Notes: generated from the letters alone by a model not told the origin. 25,000 bases of DNA from Takakia lepidozioides (GCA_030704615.1 JAKLZA010000058.1:1-25000), one strand, 5' to 3'. Positions 9,751-21,200 are shown, counted from the first letter of the stretch. Translations and numbers: made by a program.

Positions 9751-11290
9751 TTGCCCAATGGGAAGGGATTCAATATCAAAGGTACTAGAGCTCTTCCCAA
9801 TGTACTTGTCTTGTCAGCTATTCAGATGAAGAGGAGAAATGCTCAGCTTTTTACTGTTAGCTTGCATGAGGTCTTGGAAACAAATCAGGGAGAAGAGAAG
9901 TCACATCCTAGACTTGGCCTAATCCTGAATGAATATAAAGATATGTTTCTTGATGAGATCCCTGGGATGCCCCCTGAACGGGAGGTTGATCATGCTATCG
10001 AGTTGATGTCAGATGTTGTACCGGTTGCAAGGGCACCATACAGGCATTCAATTGCAGAAAGTGAAGAGTTAGAAAGGCAATTGAATGACCTGTTGGAAAA
10101 GGGGTATATACGTCCAAGTAAATCCCCTTGGGGTGCCCCTGTAATGTTTAAGAAGAAGAAAGACGGGACTTTGAGACTGTGTGTGGACTATAGATGGTTG
10201 AATAAGGTCACCATCAAGAATAAGTTTCATTTGCCTCGTGTGGACGATTTGTTTGACTATCTATATGGGAGTCAGGTTTTTTCAAAACTTGATCTTCGGT
10301 CTGGATATCATCAGATACTGATCAAAGAATTCTAACATACCAAAGACAGGATTTCGATCTCGTTTTGGTCATTACGAATTCTTGGTGATGCCATTTGGGC
10401 TCACGAATGCTCCAGCAACATTTACTCATCTGATGAATTCTCTGTTCCAGAAATATTTGGGGAAGATGGCCCTAGTCTACATGGATGATATACTAATATA
10501 CTCGAAGTCTGAAAAAGAACATGAACAACATTTACGCTTGGTCTTAGACATACTGAGAGAGAACCACCTGTTTGCTAAGAGAAGCAAGCGTGAGTTCTTT
10601 GTAGACCACATGGATTACTTGGGATTTTGCATCTCCAAAGGTGGAATCTCAATTGATCCTAAGAAAGTCCAGACAGTGGTTGAATGGCCTAAACCAAGTG
10701 ATAAGACTGAGGCCATGAGCTTTATTGGGTTTGTTAGCTTCCTACGGAAGTTTGTCAAATCTTTTTCACAGATTGCAGCCCCATTGACTGACCTGCTTAA
10801 GGACTCGAGTCCTGTAAGCTTGAGGGACGTCTGGACAAGAGAATGTGATAACAATTTCGAGAAATTGAAGTTTGCCTTGACACATGCTCATGTACTGAGA
10901 TTGCTCGACCCTACGAAGGGAGCAATTGTACTGTGTACCGATGCAAGTGATCTTACTATTGGGGCTGTGCTGATGCAAGATGGGCAAGTGATTGCCTACG
11001 AATCTCGAAAGATCAGTCCAGCGGAAAAGAATTACCCAACTCATGAAAAAGAACTGTTGGCAATAGTTCATGCTCTGAAGATATGGAGGCATTACATGCT
11101 TCCAATTGATTTTGTGATAGAGATTGACCATCAGAGTTTGAAATACTTGACCACACAACCTCATTTGAGTCAGAGGCAGATTAGGTGGTCAGAACTGCTT
11201 CAGCAGTTCCATTATGACCTAAAGTATGTCAAGGGGAGAGAGAATGTGATTGCTGATGCACTTTCTAGGATCTTGTCTCATGCATCAGTA
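9751..11290 (+). pseudogene. Chromovirus reverse transcriptase and RNase H, frameshifted
   Basis: The first part (9751-10332) covers the linker and fingers/palm of a Ty3-type reverse transcriptase: [38 protein letters not shown] and [12 protein letters not shown] one-base shift near 10333 creates a TAA. The next frame carries MPFGLTNAPATF, the catalytic YMDD at 10478-10489, and the connection domain. RNase H follows from about 10920 (LCTDASD, then YPTHEKELLAIVHAL and DALSR). The catalytic Asp pairs of the reverse transcriptase and the first RNase H Asp are still present. The frame is lost again near 11295. Confidence 0.92.
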
Positions 11291-11295
11291 GCACT

Positions 11296-12778
11296 ATATT
11301 TCAAGACATTAAAGGTCAGTATGAGGTCGATGAATTCTTCAAAGAGCCATTCAAGAGTTTGTCTAGTGACCAAAGAACTTCTATTGAGAAAGAGAAGTAC
11401 CGGCCATACCTCTTGAGAGATGGGGTGTTATTTTATAATGGTCGGCTGTGTGTTCCCCTGATTCCAGACTTGAGATTGCGGATTATTCATGACAGTCACA
11501 ATATTCCAATCTCTGGACACCCGAGCTTTCAGAGAACCTATTGGTCAATACGGAAGCACTATTTTTGGCCAGGTATGAAAGAGAGAAATTAAAGAGTATG
11601 TGCAGAGATGTTTCCCATGTCAGGTTTCGAAGTCAGAGAGAGTCAGACCTCCTGGATTATTACAACCTTTATCTGTTCCTGGATGGAATTGGGAATCCAT
11701 TAGCATGGATTTCATTGTGGCATTGCCCAGGACCAGAAATGGCCATGACAGTATCATGGTGGTTGTAGATAGGCTGTCTAAGATAGCCCACTTGATACCT
11801 ACAAGGATGAGTGCTACGGCATCTGATGTTGCATCCTTGTACATGAAAGAGATATTCAGGATCCATGGTTTGCCTCGGGAGATTATTTGTGACAGGAACT
11901 CAAAGTTTACAAGTCATTTTTGGATTGACTTGTTCAAGAAATTGGGAACCAAGGTGAAACTGAATACGGCCTTTCACCCAGAAACAAATGCTCAAACAAA
12001 AAGGACCAACCGTACAATAGAAGATATGTTGAGGATGTACGTTGGTGAAAGATAGTCCTCTTGGGAACAATATCTGTATATGGTGGAATTTGCTTATAAC
12101 AAGCATTTCCAAAGTGCCATTGACATGAGCCCATTTGAAGCTTTATATGGACGAGATTGCTTGGCTCCTGCTTCACTTATTACACCACCATCAAATGTGC
12201 AGAATGTGAATGACAGAATCAAAGAGATCAAATCTGTCCTCGAACTGGTGAAGCGTAGTATGCAGGCTGCACAAGAACGGGCCAAGTTCTTTGCTAATAA
12301 GCACAGGATTTTTCGTGAATTTGCCATTGGTGATATGGTGTTTTTGAAAGTTACACCTAAAAGAAGCAATCTAATACTGGGCAAGTGTTATAATTTGTCA
12401 CCAAGGTTTTGTGGCCCGTTTAAAATCCTGGAACGCCATGGCACAGTGGCCTATGAGTTGGATCTGCCTCCAACATGGAAGATCCATAAAACTTTCCATG
12501 TCAGCCTTCTCCGGAGGTATATGTCAGACCCATCACACATCTTGCCGACGTTGCCTCAATCCATGAATGATGGTCAGCTGATGGCTGAACCCGAAAAGAT
12601 TCTAGAAACGCGAGTGAAGCACCTGCGCAACCGTTCTTGGAAAGAACATTTGATTAAGTGGTTGCATTACCCAGAGACAGAAGCTACTTGGGAGAAGGAA
12701 AATGAATTGACATTGAGTTACCCCTCATTTTCTGTCATTGAGGACAATGACCTGTCTTTGGGAGGGGGAATTTGTTAG
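11296..12778 (+). pseudogene. Chromovirus integrase with GPF module and chromodomain, broken
   Basis: An HHCC zinc-binding region spans about 11485-11625 (IIHDSHN, SGHPSFQRTY, CFPCQ) and is split by a frameshift near 11585. The DDE core has Asp at 11708-11710 and Asp at 11891-11893. Exactly 36 codons later, where the catalytic Glu belongs, codon 11999-12001 is AAA (Lys). TAG at 12053-12055 interrupts the frame, which then reopens to 12778. That last part holds the GPF/Y module (SPRFCGPFKILERHGTVAYEL) and a C-terminal chromodomain at about 12587-12727, with WLHYPETEATWE as its aromatic-rich core. Chromodomains guide such elements to heterochromatin. The integrase is dead by several independent lesions. 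Confidence 0.92.
12760..12772 (+). promoter_or_regulatory. Polypurine tract of the chromovirus
   Basis: GGGAGGGGGAA lies directly before the 3' LTR start TGTTAGG, the place and composition expected for the plus-strand DNA primer. It also codes the last residues of the chromodomain frame, which ends at TAG 12776-12778, inside the LTR. Confidence 0.8.
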
Positions 12779-13494
12779 GTGCCAGGAACGAAGATCGACC
12801 TGTCAACCAGTTTGGAATAACAAGAGACTGCTAGAATATCGCCGAACTGACAGTTGCAGGTAAAATGGAGCAGACTCGCGTGCATGAAGAGATCCAGGAC
12901 TAGGGATTTTGGAGGAGTGCTTGAAGATGGCAAGAGGGTTGAAGAGAGGATGATGGTGTACAGGCGTCTAGAGCACATCTGCATCGACATGAAATCTGTA
13001 TGTAGCACAATGTGGTGGCTGGGTGGACCGGCTGTTGTAGCCGGTGCTGTGCTTTTAGAGTGTAGGTTGATGTTGGAATAGTTGTCACTGGCCTTTGGTG
13101 CCTTGCAGCGGCAGGGACTGTGATTTCTCCTTTGTATAGAGAAAAAGTGTAAATCCTATGACTTAGGCTTCATCAGGTGTTGATTTGAAGAGTGACAATG
13201 CAGATTTGATTCTAATTACTGTTTGGGACAAGAAAGATCTGCTTAAGGCTTGTGAATACACTTCCGTGAAGAACAGGGGTGAACGATCGTTGGACTGGTG
13301 TGGTCTCTGTTACGGTTTGAGTTAATGAACCGTGACTGAATAAAAGAAGATGGTCACATGAGTCCATATTGACGCTGATTCAAGCAAGCAGATTTCTTGG
13401 GATCCTGATAGATTCCCTATGAACGGCAAGATAAGCAAAAGGGCCTGAATTTGTTTTGTAGTTGGACTGAGGAAAGAGAGTCAGATCCTTTTCA
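12773..13494 (+). repeat. 3' LTR (about 722 bp)
   Basis: The start TGTTAGGTGCC is fixed by the polypurine tract and the match to 6938-7233. The end is placed at CA (13493-13494) because the following AGCTA equals the five bases before the 5' LTR. Inside are a TATA-like TATAGAGA (13135-13142) and AATAAA (13339-13344), in the order expected of an LTR promoter and polyadenylation signal. Only the first ~300 bp has a partner in the 5' LTR, so the 3' boundary rests on the target-site duplication and these signals. Confidence 0.65.
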
Positions 13495-13499
13495 AGCTA
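13495..13499. repeat. Right target-site duplication AGCTA of the chromovirus
   Basis: It is identical to 6933-6937 and is preceded by the TG...CA end of the proposed 3' LTR. A chance match of these seven bases somewhere in the search range is possible but unlikely (a few percent). Confidence 0.5.
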
Positions 13500-14550
13500 A
13501 CATGGTAAGAACCAGTAAGAACAGGTCGAGCCAGCTCAACTCTGATGTCTAGCATCTCTTTTTGCATGAGCTCATGAACGGCCTTAAGGCCCTTAAGGCC
13601 CTTGGCCCTTTTCGGCCCAATTTGTTGGCCTCGGCCAGAAAGCAATAGATCTTCACAGCATAGCGCCGAGTCCTGCCACTACCCTCTATACACTTGTCTG
13701 AAAAGCGAGGCTGTCCACAGCCCAGATAGATCAGCGAAAAGCTCCACGCCTCTGACATGACCTACGTCGGTCAGAAGCTACAACATGGTAGTTGAAGCTC
13801 TGGAAATTAACATACGGGAGGAGGATTACTCTACTTGTGGTTATTACTAACCACTGATATTAAGACATGGCACCCAGGAACCAATCTGCAAGTATGAGTG
13901 TTCCGGAATGATTCCCTTTGGCCATCAGCTAATATATAAATCAGCCGACACCCATAAGCTGTCCGTGGTTAGTAAACTCATCATGGTCATTATGGAGACA
14001 GTGGGTTGTAAGAAGAGGCCATGAAATTTCGGTAGCAGTCCCCTGCTGAGGTGGTCGGTGGACTACCTATTACGACCACATGTACTAATCTGAATTCGGC
14101 GCCGCTGCATGCTGCACCGGCGCCCTTGAAGGCTGCTCTGTCGTCTTCCTTTTTTCTGCATCCTCTCAGACAAGCGGGCCAGCTTCTCGCCACAAGAGCT
14201 TCCAAAGCTTCCGAGCTTCCGAGCTTCCGAGCTTCCAAGCCCTTGTGGGACCTTCCGACTGCTAGCGGTGAGCTTCCCAACAGCATCGATCCGGATGTTA
14301 CAATGCGGTGTCGGATCGATCCTCCTTCATCCACACCCAACACCGTTCATCCAAAATAACGACTGCACTTGATATTATTGTTAATGTCGCAGCCATTAAA
14401 TAGCTAATTACATGCTTGAATATTTAATTACCATAATCCGAAATGATTGAATCTTAATGGTATTCTGTCGTTAGCTATTTTAATGTTCACTGTACAATGA
14501 GTGAGTCCTTTCACTGAAAAACTGAAAGATTGAGGAAAAGAAAAGGAAAT
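13500..14550. other. Gene-free stretch with small low-complexity repeats
   Basis: No gene was recognised. A GGCC/AAGGCCC cluster lies around 13580-13635. An array of GCTTCCGA-type octamers occupies 14197-14240 (three near-perfect units, flanked by degenerate ones). Overlapping opposite-strand frames at 13990-14359 are caused by this array and have no family match. Confidence 0.5.
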
Positions 14551-14740
14551 TAAACACTCGCAGTCGGTAGCACACATCGTGTGATTCTGGGTTCAAATCC
14601 TGCTACCTTTTCGGGCTTGGTATTGTGGGGCTCAATCTCCTACGTCCCTCGATGGCTTATACGACGCGTGGATAGTTTTTCCCATCAGCCTGTTTCCATT
14701 TATAAGTAAACAAAATAATAAATAAATAAATATGTAATAG
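14551..14740 (+). mobile_element. tRNA-derived SINE candidate
   Basis: An exact RNA polymerase III B box, GGTTCAAATCC, lies at 14590-14600. About 20 bases before it, CAGTCGGTAG (14561-14570) resembles the second part of a tRNA A box. The spacing is shorter than in a working tRNA and the arms do not pair as a cloverleaf, so it is a tRNA-derived head rather than a tRNA gene. An unrelated body of about 100 bases follows and ends in an AATA repeat tail (about 14712-14732). Head, body and A-rich tail are the SINE plan. No clean target-site duplication was seen. Confidence 0.6.
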
Positions 14741-14788
14741 AAAAAATCAAAGTGCCCTAAAATGGTGGGAGAATCACGAGGAGAGCGG

Positions 14789-15000
14789 ATGGCGACACAG
14801 TCGACGGGCTGCGCACCGGGTGACCCGGGAAAACCGGCGCGGCGGCGGAGGGCGGGGCCGGTTCGCCCGGCCTGCGCACGCCACTGACGCCTCCGCAGCG
14901 CACCGGCCAAAGCTGGCGCCGGTCGCGATCTGACGGGTTGCAGCCAGAGACCGTCGGATGGCGGTGACGTGCCGGTGGGCACATGGCGACACTAGTCGAC
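14789..15000. other. Very GC-rich CpG-dense segment between direct repeats
   Basis: The word ATGGCGACACAGTCGAC (14789-14805) recurs as ATGGCGACACTAGTCGAC (14983-15000). The ~180 bp between them is far richer in G, C and CpG than anything else in the window (for example 14819-14880). It lies about 220-430 bp upstream of the first prolyl oligopeptidase exon, so it may be that gene's promoter region, or a short insertion. Open frames in it are composition artefacts. Confidence 0.5.
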
Positions 15001-15207
15001 ATTCTCTGTACCGTTGCTTCCGTTATTACTGCTCCGGGAAACATTCCCCGCAATTTGCCGGACTGCATGCAAGTCACGTCCCCTGGATGGATGACGACAT
15101 TTATCGTATTTTCCTTCGTATGTCATCCGTGTGGGAAGGGATGAATGCCCGGGCGGGTTAACCTAATGAGGATGAGGGATGAAGGGCGGGAGCGCGGCAC
15201 CAAAGAG

Positions 15208-15214
15208 TATAAAG
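15208..15214 (+). promoter_or_regulatory. TATA-like TATAAAG upstream of prolyl oligopeptidase
   Basis: A good TATAAAG match lies just before the proposed start codon at 15216. It is too close to drive a transcript that includes that ATG, so either it is not used, or it yields a shorter transcript starting at the internal ATG at 16592. Confidence 0.3.
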
Positions 15215-15215
15215 G

Positions 15216-18200
15216 ATGGGTCGTCTGCTGCTGCGTGCCACGCCGGCCTCGCTTTGTTTCTGCTCTGCGCGCCCATTGCTCTCGGCTGGCCAACACAGGT
15301 CTGCATTCCTGCCTTGCAATCGTGCCGGGTCGGTAGGCGCGGGAAGATCAGGTACACGACAGGTGAGAAGAAACATAAAGTATTCTGGTACCTTTCGGAA
15401 AGAGAGTGGAATTGTTGGAGGGGAGGTTGGTTGTAAGTTGTAACAGTTGCGGAATACTGAGAGGAAAAAGGAAGGGAGATAGAAGTGGGAGAGGGAGAGG
15501 GATTGGTCGAGGAGGGAAGAGAGTGTGGGGAGGATAAAATAGTCTGTTTGTGCTTGCCTTCTCTGAGTAGCCGAAGTGGTTGTTTTTCGAGGCCAGAGTG
15601 TGATAATTGCGGGGAATGAGGGAAGATTTTCTTGTGGTCATTTAAAAGAACAACAAAGGGGAGCGGAATGGATTTGGAGGTTCGCAAGAGAATTTTTGTA
15701 AGGGAAGAGAGGAAATAGTGGTTTGGAGTGCAGTGAGGGTAGATTTGGAGGAGCAGTGTAGCATAGTCAGTGAGATTTGTAGGGGCAGAGAAGAGAATGT
15801 GAAAAGATCCTTTTCCTTTTGATCTTCAAGCGGCGATGGCATTGTGAAGTATAGGAGGCAGAAGGAGAGAGAGTCTTAGCATGTATTGTAGAAGGAGGTA
15901 CTCCATATTTTTTCCAGCATTGCGCAGTTACAGCATTGCGCAGTTACAGGAGGAAGGGAGTATTCTTGTGTTTCTTAGCGTTGAGAAGAGAGAAAAGCCA
16001 GTGCATTTTGGAGGGAGACAAGGGTCTGTAATCTCTGTACGTCTCTTATATTCTCTTATTATTGTTTTTGCACCCAAACTTTTGATAAGATTCTTTCCTT
16101 TTATTTTTTTGGCTCTCAAGGGTGGATTCATGCATTTCTTCTTCTCCAATCTTCTGCGCGCACACCTGTCTTCTTTTTTCTCTGAACTATATCCTGTTTC
16201 TTCTGAGTTCGGTGCACTGTTTCTTTGTGTCACAGTCGTCCCTTATCTCCATGTGGCGGTGTATATTTTTGTTAGCTGACTAGCGCACAGTGAGCGGTTT
16301 AACCTGTTCCACGTCCTTGACCGTAATGTCAGATTACGTTTAACAAGTGCGTACATGTTATTGCCCAGAAAAGACAAAGCATTTTTGCAGCATAGAGAGG
16401 AGAGAGGTGCAACCATTTTCAAATAAAGGCATTGCCACACTTTAGTGGATAGTTGCACAGGGTCGTTCTCCCCAGCTCTCTCAAATCTGGCCCGGGATCG
16501 CTCAACTTCTATCTCATTACGAAGTGGTCAATTTTCGCTTTCATTGCAGAAGAATCGGAAGGTGAGATCAATACTCAGCAAGTTCTCAACTATGGGATCG
16601 TTGCCGGAGGTGGAAGTGGATCGGCTACAGTATCCTAAGGTTCGACGGGATGAATCCGTGGTCGAAAAACTTCACGGAGTTGAAATTTCGGACCCTTATC
16701 GCTGGTACGACTTTCTTTCATCTCCGACTGTTGCTTTCTTTTCTGTCTTTACTGGGGCCACAGCTTTGGCTTGCACTCCTTCAGATGGATGGCATTACTT
16801 AGGCGAAGCTGGTACGGAGGAGGGATGCTACTATATTTCAATTTCGCTTTTGGATGCAAATTTCGCCTTTCTACCTCCCGCCTCCAATTTCTGCCTCTTG
16901 GTCTGTAACTTGTGGATGGCCAATTGATTTTTTCACTTTATTTTTTAATAGCATACATATAAATCTTCCTCATGGAAGTAAAGTCCGCCATGAACTGATT
17001 TATTGCGTTTCAACTAACTTAAGTGGACCCTCAAAGTGGACCCTCTCTTCCGAGCATTTTGACCCAGCTGAGGATCAGATGCGTTTCCTGCTGCCTTCAC
17101 ACCAGCATTCGTCTGTTAGGCGCTATTTTTGGGGCCACGCCATCTCCCTTCTTCGCAATGAGTTGGCACCCGCAACATGAACAGTCATAGTATTACGATG
17201 TGATTAAAGTGTATTACGATGAGAATATCTGGTACCGAACATTTTAATTGTAGAACATTTGAATGGGAGCATCAGCATCCTTTTTTGCACCAGTCATGTG
17301 AACAAAATCAACTGCAATGTCAATGAGCCTCCTTGTGGCTCATCGATGGGTTGTTTTCTACTTACTCATACAGCAATGAAAGTAGCTTTGTGAATGACTG
17401 ATTTGGAGATATAATCATGTTGATCATCAATTTCTCCAGAATTGTGTGATATCATTTTTTGTACATCATAGTTGGAACAGATATATCCAATTGTCAAAGG
17501 GATGATTAATACCAACTGCTGTGAATGCTCAATGAGAGGCCTTTAGTAGTGATTATCCATGATAGAGTCGTAATTATCCAGGCAAGGTTGACACCATGGT
17601 CACTTGTAGAGAGAAGTGACAAAGGGCAGGGCCTGGCAGGTTGGAGGATCCTGAGGCTAAAGAGGTGCAAGAATTTGTGGAACAGCAAGTGCAGCTCACC
17701 AACAGTGTGTTGGAGAAATGTGAGACCCGTGATAATCTGAGGAAGACTATTACTGCCCTGTATGACTTCCCCCGATATAGGTGCCCATTCAAGCGTGGCA
17801 ATCGCTTTGTTTATGCCCACAACTCTGGATTGCAAGCCCAAGATGTGCTTTATATCCAGGTACCTAATTTCCTTGGAGGGAAAAAGGAGGGAGTAGAATA
17901 AGCCCTTTGGTTTTATTTTGTTTTCATATGAGTATGCTTTAAACTATTCTTTAGTTGAAGTCTAGAGTACTCTCAACAAGTTTCTTCAGCTGTACTCTCA
18001 ACAGCCAACATGCAATTGAATCCATCTCGAGTGAGTTGGCTGTCACTGGGAGTTGAAAAAAAAACTCTTGACCCTCAGAAGGATGTGGCTGTCTCTGTCT
18101 TCAGGACACGGTGGATGCGGATGCAGAAGTGCTGCTGGACCCAAACACATTGAGCGAGGACGGCACTGTGGCTCTTGCCACAAAGAGGTTCAGTAAGGAT

Positions 18201-21200
18201 GCACAATACATGGCCTATGGTCTGAGTGCAAGTGGGAGTGACTGGATCACCATCAAAGTGATGAGTGTAGCTGATAGAGCCATACTACCGGACACACTCT
18301 CATGGGTGAGGTTGTACTGTACCCTTTTGCTTCTGCATGTCCCCTGTGGCCCTCTGACTTTGACTGTCTGCTCATTTCCTAGGTTCCCCAATTACGTGTG
18401 ACAGAATTATATGACAGGACACCCTCTAACGGGTGAGATTGTGCTGTAGCCCTGCCCTTCTAATGTCTAGAGTTGTATCTCAAAAATCTACCTAGTCCTG
18501 TGTGTGATTCTCCAAAATTAGCTCTGGATGTGTTATTGATGGTGTCAATCATGGCTGCACAGGCGAAATTCTCATCCATTGCATGGACGCATGACAACAA
18601 AGGATTTTTCTATAACCGCTTTCCGGAGCCCAAGTATGTACTCCTCTGAACATCAGAATTTTTAATGCTTGATTTCAAAACAGTTGCTCAATTGAGGATA
18701 ACATCTCAGATCCCAACACTTTGATTTCCAAGTACTAGTCAGTGGGTTATTTCAGTATATTCACAAGTCTGAATTTACTCCTCAAATGCAATACATACGA
18801 CTGCACATATTCATACTTCACTTACTAAATTTCTACACAAATGTAAGCACACACTACTGTGCACATGCTTACAGCAGTGAGAATGGGGCAGAGTAAGCTT
18901 TTCGAGGGCTTCTGAATGAACTGTGATGAAGTTGTTTCTTGATGAGATGGAGTCCCTTATTTGTCATCTGCATGTGTGGCAGGAAGAAAGAGGGTGTAGA
19001 TGCAGGAACTGAAACAGACAAAAATCTTTACCATGAACTCTACTACCATTTCCTGGGCACCGACCAATCTGAAGATGTCTTGTGTTGGAGGGATTCAGAG
19101 CACAGCGAGTGGTTAACTGCAGCAGAAATCACTGATGATGGCCAGGTTTCTTCTCAATTTTGTTTCTCTTGCACAAGAGTTGATGTATGGGGTCTCTCAA
19201 CATTTTGAAAAATTATAATTAACTTCATTTTTACAGGTATATCCTACTACTGGAGCAAGCATTCCACGGTGGTAGTGGCCTCCATTCTGCTCTCCTTCCG
19301 TCCTCTCCCCCTCTCTCCCTCTTTCCTGCTCAGTCCAAGCGAGGGGTGTCTCTGACCACAAGGCTACAGCAAGCAAAGGACTAATGAGTACATTCCCTTC
19401 CTCTCTCCCTCCACCCTCAGTGCCACTTTTCTCTGGTTTTGTATCCATTTCAATCAGTCATATTCTCATCTCTCTTTGTATGGTGGCAGTATCTAGTGCT
19501 TTCGATTGATGAAGGGTGCGATCCAGTCAACAGACTCCACTATTGTGACCTCACGCTGCTTTCAATGGGCTTAGAAGGCTTCAAAGGGACCAACAAGTTG
19601 CTACCCTTTGAAAGACTAGTAGACAACTTTGAAGCTCAATACCAGCTGGTTGCAAACGACGGACCTGTTTTCACTTTTTTCACGAACAAAGATGCACCCA
19701 GGTACAAACTCACACGAGTTGATATCAACCATCCAGCTGACTGGGAAGATGTGATTCCAGAGTCCAAGACAGATGTGCTGTCATCGGCCCTTTGTGTGAA
19801 TCAGGATCAATTGTTGGTGTGCTACATGAGTGATGTGAAACATCTGCTCCAAGTGCATGATCTTCATACTGGTGCTCTGCTTCATGTTCTCCCATTGGAA
19901 ATTGGGTCAGTGTCTGAGGCATCAGGCAGACGAGAAGAATCAGAGATCTTTTTTAGCTTCACCAGCTTTTTGACTACGGGAACAATATACCGCTGCGATT
20001 TGAGCACTGCCAAGCCAGAGGTCAAGGTGCTGAGAAAGACTACTGTGAAAAACTTCGACAGTAATTTGTTCGAGACCCGCCAGGTACAAGCACTCGTCAC
20101 CTGGAGGTCTCTCAAGGAGTTTTGGGTCATATGCACAAGATTTGTCTGGTCAAGTGTGCTCACATGGTCTCTAGATACTGGAAGACTACATGTATGGATC
20201 GTTGTTATGGTTGTAGAGGTGGTGAAAACTGCAGAAGTTTGGATGTATGGAGGGAAGGTTTTAAGCAGTCATGGTTGAACATGTATATGTCTCAGATGTC
20301 TGTATAGTGATCCTATGTCTGAAGTTGTGCCCGTTATGGGGCTTTCCAGGTGTTTGTACCCAGTAAGGATGGGACCAAGATTCCGATGTTCATAGTGGCG
20401 CAAAAAGGTGTTGCTCATGATGGGAACCGCCCAGCATTACTGTATGGTTACGGGGGGTTCAACATTAGCATCATGCCATCTTTTAGCGTTTCTCGCTTGG
20501 TTCTGGCCCGCCATTTTGGGGCTGTCATTGCAATAGCAAACATCCGGGGTGGAGGAGAGTATGGAGAAGACTGGCACAAGGCTGGATCTCTCTCCAAAAA
20601 ACAAAACTGCTTTGATGATTTTGTATCATGTGGAGAGTACTTGATACATGAGGGATACACGCAGCCTAGCAAGTTGTGCATAGAAGGTGGCAGCAACGGG
20701 GGTTTACTTGTGGCAGCTTGCATCAACCAGGTACCTTGTTTTCAACTCATAACTAATTGCACTTGATTGCTTCGTCTCTTCTTTCCTTTCAAATGGCTTA
20801 CCTAAGTTTAAAGCTCATTGAGCAGAGAAGCCACTCGACCTACATTCCATAGCCTTAACTCTCTGTGCCTTCTCACTGAAGGTGGGCTCTTGCTTGTAAA
20901 CAGAGGCCAGATCTCTTTGGCTGTGCTTTGGCACATGTAGGCGTGATGGATATGCTACGCTTCCATAAATTTACAATTGGTAAGCAGCAAATTGTTTGTC
21001 TCAATTTCACAAACCAGCATTTCAATTCCTTGGAGGCTCTCATACTGTTCGTGATAAAATCTGAACCTGGTGTCGAATTATGAGGCATGGTATGTGCTGA
21101 CGGTATGGCATGTGCAGGGCATGCATGGACCTCAGATTATGGTTGTGCAGACAAGGAGGATGAGTTCCAATCGCTCCTCAAGTGAGTACTGCTTAGCCTA

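Larger units (their letters stand above)
6938..13494 (+). mobile_element. Decayed Ty3/gypsy chromovirus with nested foreign sequence
   Basis: Element order is LTR, gag with zinc knuckle, aspartic protease, reverse transcriptase, RNase H, integrase, chromodomain, polypurine tract, LTR. Integrase after RNase H defines the Ty3/gypsy (Metaviridae) order, and the C-terminal chromodomain marks a chromovirus. Coding is broken by at least five frameshifts (near 8390, 8690, 10333, 11295 and 11585), two in-frame TAG codons (8430-8432 and 12053-12055), a foreign block at 9405-9742, and loss of the integrase catalytic Glu. The two LTR copies match only over their first ~300 bp. No tRNA primer-binding site was found after the 5' LTR. 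The copy cannot move on its own. Confidence 0.9.

Noticed and set aside
13990-14359. Overlapping open frames on both strands
   Set aside because: Kept open by the GCTTCCGA-type repeat array; no domain on either strand.
14551-14610. Functional tRNA gene
   Set aside because: The B box is exact, but the A-box spacing is too short and acceptor and anticodon arms do not pair; better read as a SINE head.
14757-15077. Arg/Pro-rich open frames on the minus strand in the GC-rich segment
   Set aside because: Long frames are expected by composition at such GC content; no domain is present.
15163-15687. 174-codon open frame on the minus strand, one of the longer frames outside the transposon
   Set aside because: It is Ser/Pro-rich low-complexity sequence from a purine-rich plus strand, has no recognisable domain and overlaps the first POP exon and intron.
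20084-20278. In-frame extension of POP exon 19490-20083 past its donor
   Set aside because: The exact splice CAG/GTACAA to TTCCAG/GTG restores family sequence; the extension reads as intron.
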